Source: Dallia pectoralis (lineage: Eukaryota; Chordata; Actinopteri; Esociformes; Umbridae). Taken from it: 64,000 nt of DNA. The notes below the pieces were generated by a model. It had not been told where the DNA came from. It was given only the letters and a program-made list of their open reading frames with translations, and ran no database searches. Made by a program: the position numbers and the translations under genes. The stretch lies in the NCBI GenBank assembly GCA_029465975.1, contig CM055740.1, forward strand, positions 7,301,234 to 7,365,233. Reading direction: 5' to 3'. Every line of letters starts with the position of its first letter. Position 1 is the first letter of the stretch. This document shows, piece by piece, positions 36,286 to 45,684 of the stretch.

Positions 36286-36677
36286 AAAGAAAAAACTCGA
36301 GGAGGCTGAGGAAGTGGAATGGCGGATTATCCCTGACTCAATGCCTCGGACACATACGTCTCCATCGCCTGTGTCTCTGCCTGAGACAGAGGATACACGT
36401 GACTATGTGGCGGTACAGAGCCTACCTGCAGGTCGATCGCGCAATCCCCGGACGATGAGGAGGTAATTTAGTGGCCAATTTCTTTGAAAATGTGTGTGCC
36501 AGATCAGAATACTCTGGGGAATACGCACAGAGGAGACACTGTCTGGACTCTCCACCGTCGTCGCACCGACGGAAACACCCATACACCTTCCCTGACACTC
36601 CCGTGCCCATCCCGTCAAGGTCCTCTGAGGCCATGAAAACTGTGGGTTGTGTCGAGACAGCCAAGGCATGCCCAACA
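36286..36677 (-). pseudogene. gypsy protease end / RT N-terminal region, frame-broken
   Basis: Segment linking gag-protease to the long pol frame. Recognisable pol sequence is split over three frames: LGMPWLSRHNP, then PEYSDLAHTFSKKL, then a frame with ETQAMETYVSEALSQG. Each change is a shift of one base in the same direction, at plus-strand runs 36,682-36,684 (GGG), 36,516-36,519 (GGGG), 36,446-36,449 (CCCC) and 36,331-36,333 (CCC). As written, this copy cannot make an uninterrupted polyprotein. Confidence 0.85.
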
Positions 36678-37877
36678 CTACGGGAAGGAAGGTGAATCAA
36701 TAACTTGCAACGAGATCATTTCAGAGTGTGTGTGTTGTGTGATCATTCTTACTGGTACCGTCACCTGCGTCACCATCCCCGAACCCAGCGGTCGACTGTC
36801 CAGACCTGTGATGGTTCGGGCACAGGCCAACGGCACCACCGGAATCTGTAACTGACTGGCATAGGTCTTGTCAATGAAATCCCCAGCTGCGCCTGAATCT
36901 ACGAGCGCCTTACACTGGGGAGACAGAGGGAAAGTGGGGAAACATACGGTGATGGTTGTGTGGTTGTCAGAGGACCCGGACGGAGTGTGGGGTGTTCTTA
37001 CCTTCCTTGCCACAGGAGTGTCAGACCCCCTTTCTCCGGGTGTTGAGACCCGCTGGTAGCAATGGGAGGCAGAGTGCCCTTTCCTGCCACAAAAGGTGCA
37101 CTCCCGAGGCCGCGCGGTCCCCCTGGACGCGGCGCCTCCCACCTCCATAGGCTCGGGAGCGACAGCTGAGCTGAACGGAACGAAGGGGACGGGCCCGGAC
37201 CGTCCGCGCGTAGTGAGGAGATTATCCATCTGGATGGCTAGTTCGACGACCTCCTCGAAGGAGAGGCCAGCGTCCCTACAGGCCATCTCCCTACGGACGT
37301 CCGGGTTCAACCGTACCCGAAAGATGTCAATATAGGCCCGTTCGTTCCACCCAGCTCCCGCGGCCAGAGTCCTGAACTCCAGCGCGAACTCCTGCACGCT
37401 CCTCTTCCCCTGCCTCAGGAGAGCAAGACGTTCGCCAGCCGCCTTTCCCTCGGGCCGCTGGTCGAACACTGACCGGAAGTACGTAGCGAACGCCCCGTAG
37501 TCCCGCAGGATAGGCCCCCTCTCCGACCAGATGGCGTTGGCCCAAGCGAGGGCCTTCCCCGAGAGGCAGGTGATGAGGGCGGCAACTTTCTGTCGATCGG
37601 AGGGCGCTGGGTTCAGGTCCTCCAAATACAGCTCAAGCTGGAGGAGGAACCCCTGGCAGCGGTCTGCCGCTCCGTCATATGCCGCGGGTCGCTGTAATTT
37701 CAGCACCCCCACTCCCGAGGGCGGGGAACTCGGCAACGGGATCTCCGCGGGGTCCACCGGCTCGGGAAGTCGTTGGGCCAACCGGTTCATGGTCGCCGTG
37801 AGCGCGGTGATGGCCTCCCCCATGGCAGTCAGCGTGGCCGAGTGCTGTCCCAGGGTCCCCTGGACGTCTGGTTCCAT
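36678..37877 (-). CDS. gypsy gag plus protease N-terminal part
   Basis: 399 codons from MEPDVQGTLGQHSATL. The central part has the sushi/PEG10-type capsid features (PAAYDGAADRCQGFLLQ near residue 65-80; FRTLAAGAGWNE; LNPDVRREM). The C-terminal nucleocapsid zinc knuckle is C260-x2-C263-x4-H268-x4-C273. An aspartic protease active site ALVDSGAAGDF has its Asp at 327. The frame stops at TAG (36,678-36,680) just before the LGMPWL end of the protease domain. A break inside the protease is more likely damage or sequence error than a programmed shift. The start is 25 nt from the 5' LTR. Confidence 0.93.
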   Translation of the reverse strand: MEPDVQGTLGQHSATLTAMGEAITALTATMNRLAQRLPEPVDPAEIPLPSSPPSGVGVLKLQRPAAYDGAADRCQGFLLQLELYLEDLNPAPSDRQKVAALITCLSGKALAWANAIWSERGPILRDYGAFATYFRSVFDQRPEGKAAGERLALLRQGKRSVQEFALEFRTLAAGAGWNERAYIDIFRVRLNPDVRREMACRDAGLSFEEVVELAIQMDNLLTTRGRSGPVPFVPFSSAVAPEPMEVGGAASRGTARPRECTFCGRKGHSASHCYQRVSTPGERGSDTPVARKVRTPHTPSGSSDNHTTITVCFPTFPLSPQCKALVDSGAAGDFIDKTYASQLQIPVVPLACARTITGLDSRPLGSGMVTQVTVPVRMITQHTHSEMISLQVIDSPSFP

Positions 37878-37891
37878 GGCTCCGTGTCCAG

Positions 37892-37901
37892 GTGTGGAAT
37901 T
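37892..37901 (-). promoter_or_regulatory. Putative self-priming primer-binding site
   Basis: Element-sense AATTCCACAC, one base downstream of the 5' LTR, does not begin with TGG as tRNA-primed elements do. It is the exact complement of GTGTGGAATT in the LTR (plus 38,137-38,146), which lies about 31 nt after the TATATAAA box, where the mRNA should start. This matches the Tf1/sushi self-priming arrangement, in which the 5' end of the mRNA folds back to prime reverse transcription. Confidence 0.75.
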
Positions 37902-37902
37902 C

Positions 37903-38335
37903 TGTCACGTAGATGTAGGTGGCGGAAGGATGGAGCCAGACAACCCACGGATATACTCTAGAGTCGTTTAATGCCGGACGGAAGAAACCCGTCCTATTAT
38001 TCCACGCCACACAGGCAAAGTAGAGGATGCGACACAGCGCATAAAACAACCACTCCTCACACGGAGGTATAATAAACGAAGAGCCCGAGCTCACAACAAG
38101 ACTCGGGCTGCACAATAATCACACGTAACATGTAACAATTCCACACAAAGACAACCAATACAAAGGGAGTTTATATAGACCTCTAATGAGGTAATGGACA
38201 CCAGGTGAGTGATGACGAGACTGAACAAGGTGTGCAGGGAGGAGGAGCTTCGGTGACGACTAATAGGCCGGGGAGGACGACCGCCGAATACCGCCCGCAG
38301 GTGGAGCTGCCGCTTCTCCCGTAGGAGTCATGACA
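37903..38335 (-). repeat. 5' LTR of the gypsy element (promoter LTR)
   Basis: 433 bp, by eye identical to the 3' LTR. TATATAAA at plus 38,170-38,177 in element sense; the predicted transcript start is near plus 38,146. Followed by the GGAAA target duplication. Confidence 0.97.
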
Positions 38336-38340
38336 GGAAA

Positions 38341-39769
38341 CCAATGAAGCGTTGATGTTTTTAGGCAGAGTCAGTCAGATTAATGTGTTTTATGTTCCAC
38401 TTCGGATGAGCATGGCAACAAACTACAGTCAGTGCCCTGGGTGCTTGTCGTCTCTGTCTCTTAATCGATATTCAAGACACTCAAGCGTTTCTGTTGGCTG
38501 AATGAATCCTAGCTGCTGTTTGATGGTGAGCACAAACAGCTGCCCGCTCTACAGCCTTGATATTCTAGAATTTGCATGTCTTTCACAGCAAGAATTATTT
38601 AGCTGTTTGTCATGCAGTCCTAATGGATTGTCTGCTATTAAATTCTGGTAAATGGACATCAGCACGTTTCCCTCCAAACAGGCTATTGCCTGCCATAATG
38701 ACATCAACAAAACCACAGTTTAATCAACAGAACACAACCCATAAAATAAAAGCTGCAAATGCAGTAACTGCAGTTGGCTAATATATTCTGGGTGCATTAA
38801 TTGCAGAGAATCAGCTAAATTAGTGCAGTAAAATTATTAATTTATTAATAATAATTATTTAAGACATCAGAAAACAATAAGTGTGGAATTGTTTTTTCTG
38901 CATCAACAGTGATAATTATTGCCAATGGCTTACATTAAAAAAACAATATACAATAATACCACTTGTGTAAAAGAACTTGCAAAAACAAAAAGTCATTTTA
39001 ACTGCCATATACTGTTTTATTAGACCATATACTATATGTCTAGTGCTTTATAGTTCCACTGTAAACCATGTGGAACCCAGTGACATAATCGCATTGCCAT
39101 GTTCGGAGTCATGTTTCATTCTGTACAACTCTACAACCCATGATACACCTGTTCCGTATGCAAATCGATATGCTGAACATATCCAGAGAGAAACTATTAT
39201 AACAGGTGAAATAGTTGTTGTAGTGTTTAAGAAATTCTACAGACAGGATTTACAATCATAATGAAATCATAATCACCTGCAAACAGCATATACAAATAGC
39301 CCAGGCAACTAGATAAAGACATAAACAATACATTAAAAGGTTTCTCCGGCATATTACTTACAATATTGGTCGACTTCGGAGATCTTTTTAACGCGTATAT
39401 CCCTCCCTGTAATTTGCCCAAACACACTACTAGTACTCACACTTCGAAAACGTCTTTGGCACTGAAAATGATTCGTGCCTTTGACGTGATGCTCAGCGCC
39501 TATAGGACCAATGTGCGATGGAAATAAAAAAGTATCTCCATCCAGTGGTGTCATATGATTCCAGGGGTGTGCCACTGACATCCCATCAAACTACAACACA
39601 GTTCACACACATGAAGTAGATATTTCCTGTTAATGCACACATAAAATGGCATGTGTGTTATTATTATATTGGTGCCGAAATTCCTAGTTTTGTAACCAAA
39701 CTATTTTGTCATCAAATTTTACAAAAAAGATTGCCGTCTTGAAAGCGCAGTAAAAGTAAACATTGATGA
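38341..39769. other. Intergenic/intronic, A/T-rich
   Basis: Pre-insertion flank of the gypsy element and A/T-rich sequence up to the Tc1 remnant. I see no exon, RNA gene or repeat array. Confidence 0.5.
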
Positions 39770-40032
39770 CACGAAACATTATTCTGAGGCGACAGCTCGT
39801 CATCATATTGCTCGAACCAATCCGGAACTGCGCTTAGAAGTGTGTCGGGGCTCGTTATCTTGCTGAATAAGGGAATAAGATTGGCATGAAGGGGTGCACC
39901 TGGTCTCCAATGATATTTCGGTAGGTGGCAAAACTTGATGCCCACATGAATGAATGTCTGGATCCAGGGTTTCCGAGCACAGAGCATCACACATTCTAGT
40001 GCCTTCCCGATGTGAACATCACTCATATACAC
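39770..40032 (-). mobile_element. Tc1/mariner-like transposase fragment
   Basis: Minus-strand translations contain QQDNEPRHTSK in one frame and YHWRPGAPLHANLIPLF and WFEQYDDEL in an adjacent frame. QDN.P.HTSK...WF is the second catalytic-Asp block of Tc1-like transposases. A frameshift lies between LF and QQDN, and no N-terminal DNA-binding region or terminal inverted repeats are visible. This is an inactive C-terminal remnant. Confidence 0.7.
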
Positions 40033-40365
40033 TGGTATCTAGTTGATGTAAAAAAGGGGGGGCTTATTGACCAGGCAACCTTAATCAACTTCTAAGGTTT
40101 AGTTCTGACGCTCGGGTGCCCATTTTAGGGGCTTCACCCGTGGACAGTGATCATGCGCACACTGACCGTTCTGCTGCTACGGAGCCCCGTAAAAGCAACA
40201 GGGTGCGATGAACTATGTGTTGTGACATATTACTCCCGTAACCACCATTAACATTTTCTTCTTTAAATTTTGCCACAGTAGACCTTATGTTGTTTCGTTG
40301 CTCTCGCGCATCATTGAGCATTGGGCACCCAACCAACATCAGTTCGCGATTGTCCCTCCTGATCT

Positions 40366-40578
40366 GTCGGTAGGTAGGTACTCACCACTGTCGGTAGGTA
40401 CTCACCACTGTCGGTAGGTACTCACCACTGTCGTTAAAGGTACTCACCACTGTCGGTAGGTACTCACCACTGTCGTTAAAGGTACTCACCACTGTCGGTA
40501 GGTACTCACCACTGTCGTTAAAGGTACTCACCACTGTCGGTAGGTACTCACCACTGTCGTTAAAGGTACTCACCACTG
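40366..40578. repeat. 20/22-bp alternating minisatellite (GGTACTCACCACTGTCG)
   Basis: Units of 20 bp (TCGGTAGGTACTCACCACTG) and 22 bp (TCGTTAAAGG-form) alternate strictly in the central part, giving a 42-bp higher-order unit. On the minus strand it reads CAGTGGTGAGTACC, so each unit carries a GGTGAGTA string like a splice donor. Confidence 0.95.
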
Positions 40579-41211
40579 CTGCCTGGGTGCAACCCTTACG
40601 CCTTTCCATTTCAGACATGCTCTATTCGTCTGGCCATAACAATTTGATTTTTGTTAAAGTCGCTTATGTATTTACTCTGTTTGCTTACTATCTACTCTGT
40701 CCAGACCTTGACATGTGCCTGTGTTAGGAATGATCAACGCTATTTGCCGAATGTTTTGGCAGAATGTCCTTGTTTTTGAAAGAAATACATCACAAATCCA
40801 TTGAATTGATCAGCAATACAGTGTTGACATTGTTCATGTTGTAAATGACTATTGTAACTGAAAACAACAGCTTTTCAATGGAATATCTATATAGGCGTAC
40901 AGAGGCCCATTATCAGCAACCATCACTCATTCTAATGGCGCAATGTGTTTGCTAATCCAAGTATATCTTTAAAAATTATAATAAAAAGCCAAACACATGT
41001 ATTTTAATGACATAGCAGTAGTAAGTACAGGCTGGGGAGACGGGGAGATGTAGAGCGAGACTTAGGACGCAGAGAGGAAGCTTTTTTCACATATTTACTG
41101 TAAGTGCCAACCCTCAGGTGGCAGTTAAACTGCAGTATCTTGCAATTAGCACGTCCACAGTATCACACTTCACTTCTGCTTGGGCTCAGTCTGACAACTT
41201 TAAAAATGCAC
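40579..41211. other. Intergenic, downstream of olfml1
   Basis: A/T-rich sequence after the olfml1 poly(A) signal. No supportable feature. Confidence 0.5.
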
Positions 41212-41217
41212 TTTATT
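41212..41217 (-). terminator. olfml1: olfml1 poly(A) signal AATAAA
   Basis: Canonical AATAAA on the minus strand about 195 nt after the olfml1 stop codon, giving a short 3' UTR. Position fits; use is not proven. Confidence 0.6.
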
Positions 41218-41410
41218 ATATAATGTTGCAGAAAGTAACATACAAATTTGCACCTTAGCATAAATACACATATTTTTTGCCTATATTTTAGCAGATCATG
41301 CACATAAACATTTGTCATGTTTTATGTTACAATGTATGGCTGAAATAACTGATTTGATTATTTACCAAGAACATCTGCTTCAACCATGAGGACAAACAAC
41401 GTGTTCTTGC

Positions 41411-42183
41411 TCAGAGACTCTTGAGGTCCAGTTTGTAGATGGTCTGGTAGCCGTCGTCCCAGCCGTACAGCAGCTTGTCCTTCGGGTGGTAGTGGAGACT
41501 GTAATGGCTGGTGTAGCGCTTTGGGAAGAACAGCATGGGACTCTCCAGGCTGCGGACGGCGTCGTGAATATCGTACAGGCACTCGACGCTGGAGCGTCCG
41601 CCGTGGCGTGAGTTGTACACCACGTACAGCGTGCCGCAGATCATGAACGCTGACTCTGCGTTGCGGCTCTTGCACGCCGTGTCCCAGCTGTGCTACACAG
41701 CCAGGCTGCTCTGGTCCAGCCGGGTAATCACCAGGTTTCCCCCGACCTCTGGGTCCGCGTAAATGACCCACAGACCCAGCTCGTCTACGGCCAGGTCCAG
41801 GAAGGTGTGTGTGGTGAGGGCGTAGACCGGCAGACGACCAGCCCCGGGAAGCAACGTGCTATCGTTTACGGTGCGGTTACGGAGGTGTACCTTTAGGATC
41901 TGGTTGGTTGTGTCTGCCTTGTGATAGTAAACGAAGCCATCGTAGACAGTGTGGCCAGTGCCCTGCCAAGGAAATGGCAGCTGGATTTTATTAACTTGTG
42001 TCGCCCTTTCTTCGGCCACACCCTTCAGGGACTGAAACTCCAGCAACGTGTCGTTCTTATTCCCGGTGAACACGTAGATTTTGGAAGAGCCTTTCGTTGG
42101 GTCTTTTAGCCATGATCCGTATATATCGTCTGCTTTCTTCACTATCTTCAGGGATTTTACACTAGTCAACACTGTGCTGCAGT
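41411..42183 (-). CDS. olfml1: olfml1 exon 3: olfactomedin domain, with an internal TAG
   Basis: Last exon (acceptor CATTTCATAG), coding almost the whole olfactomedin domain. It starts at DCSTVLTSVKSLKIVKK with the first domain cysteine, includes IYVFTGNKN, GTGHTVYDGFVYYHKADT, FLDLAVDELGLWVIYADPE and ICGTLYVVYNS with the second cysteine, and ends WDDGYQTIYKLDLKSL-TGA. The domain folds as a five-bladed beta-propeller closed by a disulfide between those cysteines; the protein is secreted. An in-frame TAG at 41,693-41,695 replaces codon 305 of 399, directly after SLAV and before HSWDT. The frame on both sides is intact and conserved, so this is a single nonsense change and not general decay. The truncated product would lack the second cysteine and the last blade. 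Confidence 0.93.
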
Positions 42184-42500
42184 CTATGAAATGACAAGAC
42201 AGGGATGAATTACATTCATTTTCGTGCACAGTTGCACGTACCTGTGTATAGTTCGATTCTCCACATTAGAGACACACACCTTTCAACCATCTCACCTGTC
42301 CACCTAAAATCCACACACACACATATTGCCATTGGAAAATCCTACTTTTACTTATCCTGGATAAAAAATTGCCTGATTGGTCCAACATTGGTCCACATTT
42401 CCTGTTTCAACCACAGTTTGGGGGCATTTGTTTCTCTGATATACATGGATTTGTCTGGAACACAAACACACTCACACAATTCCAAGCAGTAATCAGGTAC

Positions 42501-42783
42501 CTGTCCCGATCGTGAACTTCACTTTCTGCTTCTGAGCTTCTGCGATCTGTTGTTCAATCAAGGCCTCTTGGACCTCAACGTGTGGCTGGTTGGGGATCTT
42601 GCTCTCCAGGTACTCCACATCTCTCTCCACCCGCTCCACCCTCATGGCTACGCTCTCCACCCAGGTCGCCATCTCAGTCCTGTGCATCCCCAGGCCTGCC
42701 AGACGGCTGCGGACCTCCGCAGACACGTCATTGATCTTCTGGTCCAGACGCAGGCTGTTTTGCTCGCATGTGATTAGACGCTC
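42501..42783 (-). CDS. olfml1: olfml1 exon 2: coiled-coil region
   Basis: 283 nt (acceptor TTTTTGCGCAG, donor ACAG|GTACCT), phase 0 in and phase 1 out, residues 48-141. The peptide starts ERLITCEQNSLRLDQKIND, continues with a heptad-like VEYLESKIP / EALIEQQIAEAQKQK, and ends KFTIGTG. It links the signal peptide to the olfactomedin domain, as in other OLFML1 proteins. The coiled coil likely supports oligomerisation. Confidence 0.93.
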
Positions 42784-43965
42784 CTGCGCAAAAACGTAAA
42801 GGAAGCAGGTCATTACGCAGAATGTGATCGTAAGCTAGCGGTCTTTTGGCGTGTCAGGCGGTACAAATCATCAGGAGTTTAACTGGCACAGGTGTAACAG
42901 AGAGGTATTACCTTGTCGGACCTACAGGTGGAGGCAGTGAGCTGGAACAATGGATATTTCTGAGACACTGACACATGCAAACATAAAAATGTACTGTGTA
43001 TCGCAGACTAGTTTAACCGGGTTAGAAAAGGCAGTAGAAGGTTACACGGTTGGCTGTCATCCTTCTCAGTCTGTATGTTTATCTTGCTTGTGGTAATGTG
43101 AACACTTAACCGACGGCTCTGTTTGGTTGTACACCCACCTGTCTCAATCTACAACACAATTTGAAATAGAAGAGAAGGCAGCTTAAATCGTTTTCGAATT
43201 AGAACTTCCAAACAAACCGTCTGCAACCGGACGCCGACATTTCTGAGGTTCAATTTGGCAGAGCTAAAGGACGTGTTTGCCAAGAACTACTTATGTCTGA
43301 CAGCCGTGTGAAAGTGATTACGTATAACTGGGGGAACAATGACTAGCTACTGTTAGATCTCTGCGAAATGCAGAGCTTCTTTGTCTGAAAATGTTGATGC
43401 ACCTTGCTGTGGGTCATTTCTACCACACAGTTTTTCTGTCACTACTACAGGCTATAGGCTCTCTGCAACTCTCCAGGTCATCCAAAGAAGCTCCTGTAAG
43501 CAAACAATGACTCTGTGAAGCGGCAAAATTAAAGTATAAAAGGATGTTCTACACAAAAACAAGATATCAATTTAGGAAACTGTAGGCAGGTAGCCATTTT
43601 TTTGTGTCTGACCAGTAACTTCAAAGGTTGCCAGATCTAATCCTCTAATCTAACAAGGTGAACTGTCTATCAATGCATGAGCAATACAGTTAATCTGAAT
43701 TGCGCCAGAGTTGCTGTATGGACAGCTTTGTGGTGGTTTACTCTGTGTGAACTACGCCTGTGTGAAATAGGACCACATAAAACCACCCACCTATTTCATC
43801 TTTAGGCAAAATACAGAAATTCCACAATGAGATATAGTGTGATCTGGAAATATTATTTATCGTTATAGGATATTAGTTAGAATAACTCCTGCACAACACA
43901 ACACATTCACACTGCGTAATAACGAAAATGTTCCATTTGTATTCCACTGATATTCGGTTCCTTAC

Positions 43966-44106
43966 CTCAAGTTGGTGAATCCTCCTCTCAAAGTACTGGA
44001 TGATGTAGGCTTCCTGGGTGGAACTTTGAGCAAGTCCACTTCTCAGGCTGAGAAGGACCAGAGTCAACAACAAAGTGCACATATCACACACGCGCGTAGA
44101 ACGCAT
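43966..44106 (-). CDS. olfml1: olfml1 exon 1: signal peptide
   Basis: 141 nt, 47 codons, donor GAG|GTAAGG. The start chosen is the ATG at 44,106-44,104 (MRSTRVCDMC); a second ATG (MCTLLLTLVLL) follows eight codons later and is also possible. A hydrophobic core TLLLTLVLLSL followed by RSGLAQSS gives a typical signal peptide with cleavage probably near residue 26. QEAYIIQYFERRIHQLE begins the coiled coil. The three-exon protein would be 398 residues if the internal stop were read as sense, close to the 402 of human OLFML1. Synteny with ppfibp2 supports the call. Confidence 0.93.
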
Positions 44107-44239
44107 CTGAAGTTTACTCAAAGTTAGTCAAAAATGTATTGTTCTATTGAGAATTTGGCTCTGAGATTATCTATATGAAACAGCACGTCTCCCGATGTGG
44201 TTGAGTTTCAGAAGCATCTGTCAGTTGATCTGTGAGACA

Positions 44240-44254
44240 GTTCTAGAAGGTTCT
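44240..44254. promoter_or_regulatory. Perfect three-unit heat-shock element match
   Basis: GTTCTAGAAGGTTCT reads nTTCnnGAAnnTTC, the canonical alternating HSF-binding pattern, about 140 bp upstream of the olfml1 start codon. A CCAATTGG lies 15 bp further out. About 0.5 such matches are expected by chance in a 64-kb window, so the position is suggestive only. Confidence 0.35.
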
Positions 44255-44306
44255 GGATCCAATTGGCACTGGGTCCAAGTTATAATGAGCGAGAATTCTC
44301 GTAATA

Positions 44307-44516
44307 ATATCCAGATGGGCATTGGGACACGTCTCCAGTTCTAAAAACAAAAATACAAAACTATAAAAAATAAAATGTCTAAGATGTAATAGACGTTGGA
44401 GAAGTCAGTTCAGAAATTGAGACTTCTCCAACATCTATTACATCTTAGACATTTTATCCTATATAGTTTTGTTTTTTTTAGGACTGGAGACGTGTCCCAA
44501 TGCCCACTGGATATAT
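44307..44516. repeat. Long foldback (inverted repeat) element
   Basis: Two arms of about 96-100 bp (44,307-44,406 and 44,421-44,516) are near-perfect reverse complements, separated by a 14-base loop. Arm landmarks are GGGCATTGGGACACGTCTCC and ATGTCTAAGATGTAATAGA. The element could be a foldback MITE; no coding content. It lies about 200 bp upstream of the olfml1 start codon. Confidence 0.95.
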
Positions 44517-45286
44517 TTATTCCACTTTATTAATAGTTTTTGAATATGTGTGTTGGTCCCATTCAGTTCGTTTTCTGCCAAAAGGGGGTCAGAAATTCCA
44601 ACAGAAAACGACCTTGTTTCTACCAGTAGGTGGTGCCACATAATCTAGAGTAAAAATATAATTGTGACAACCTACATGTTGGATGTATCCAGGCCAGTAA
44701 ATCCATGTGTTTTTTATGAGAGTTTGCAACTTTACGTACGTCATACGTTCATGTTAACACTTAAGGTTGTTCTACTGTGCAGATTAGGAACCCGAAAAGC
44801 TCATGCGCTTTTCCAATGCTAATGATTAATTATGAATGCAGTTGAATAATAAAATAATTGAGTCATGGGTTTATCCTAACATGGAAGTATAGTCAGCAAC
44901 AGGTTGCATGTTTGTGTGTGTGTGTGTCTGCTGCAAATAAATCACTAACAATGATATGTCTGTGTGTAATGTTGTTAACAACAACTCAAAAGATGATTTG
45001 CATAGAACTTAGTAACATATCATATTTACAATTTAAGACTGATAGACTTTAGTCATTTGTGCACAGGAACGTGTAGTGTATCAGTTGTGAATAATGAATT
45101 TGACGGACAGTAAAGCTGTCAAAACCCTGAGATCATCTCCTGGTGAGGTGTCAGTGTTCATTGCAAGTTGAAAGAACATGATGACTCAAAGTGTCCTCCA
45201 ATAAGGATGAAATACTAGATTGCAAACTAAGAATAAATGATATCATGATTTCACATTTATTGCATACAATGTATACTGTCACTGTG
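44517..45286. other. Intergenic, A/T-rich
   Basis: No supportable feature apart from a short (GT)n near 44,915-44,928. Confidence 0.5.
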
Positions 45287-45446
45287 TACTGTGAACATGT
45301 ACACAACACAGTAGTCGCCTTATTATATGCATACTGTGTGTGAACATGTTTGAGTATGCACCACCCAGTAGTCGCTGTATGTATTCATACTGTGTATGTA
45401 CATGTTATAGTACGCACAACACAGTAGTCGCCGTATTATACTCATG
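45287..45446. repeat. Diverged tandem repeat, about 60 bp, three copies
   Basis: Three copies share CATACTGTGT/TACTGTGAAC, ACATGT, and ACACAGTAGTCGCCTTATTA-type blocks with scattered substitutions. Confidence 0.85.
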
Positions 45447-45684
45447 CACTAAAAGCCGCGCACCTAGGAGCAATCAGAAGACACATGTGACTTAATAAGG
45501 TTGTTCGCTTATAATGTTTACGGTTGTAACCCAAGCAAGCAGTATCCATACTGTCATTCAGTGCAGGCAAATGAGCCAAGACTTTCCGACATACATCTCT
45601 AGCGAGTTTCCCCACTGAAATGGAGTTTCGTGCTTCACTTTACTTGATATGTTACGGTGATAATGTGAATACATAGAACCGTAC

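Larger units (their letters stand above)
33204..38335 (-). mobile_element. Complete sushi-like Ty3/gypsy chromovirus LTR retrotransposon
   Basis: Full element of 5,132 bp, transcribed on the minus strand. The two LTRs (433 bp each) look identical by eye and are flanked by a perfect 5-bp target duplication, GGAAA, at 33,199-33,203 and 38,336-38,340. Order in element sense: 5' LTR (right), primer site, gag with zinc knuckle, protease, reverse transcriptase, RNase H, integrase, chromodomain, polypurine tract, 3' LTR (left). The chromodomain and gag style place it with the sushi-type chromoviruses of fish, the group from which the domesticated mammalian PEG10/RTL genes descend. Several single-base frame breaks interrupt pol, although the LTRs show no divergence. 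It sits between the olfml1 and ppfibp2 coding regions in their transcriptional orientation. Confidence 0.97.

Noticed and set aside
36678..36684. Programmed -1 frameshift between gag and pol
   Set aside because: The break lies inside the protease domain, not between gag and protease, and matches the other homopolymer breaks; I treat it as damage or sequence error, though a -1 shift cannot be fully excluded.
33718..38335. Domesticated PEG10/RTL-type gene
   Set aside because: LTRs, target duplication, pol and chromodomain are all present; this is a young mobile copy, not a domesticated gene.
40366..40578. Alternating short units resembling repeat-spacer structure
   Set aside because: The 'spacers' are the same sequence each time; higher-order minisatellite.
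41358..41771. 137-codon minus-strand frame overlapping olfml1
   Set aside because: Shadow of the olfactomedin exon in another frame.
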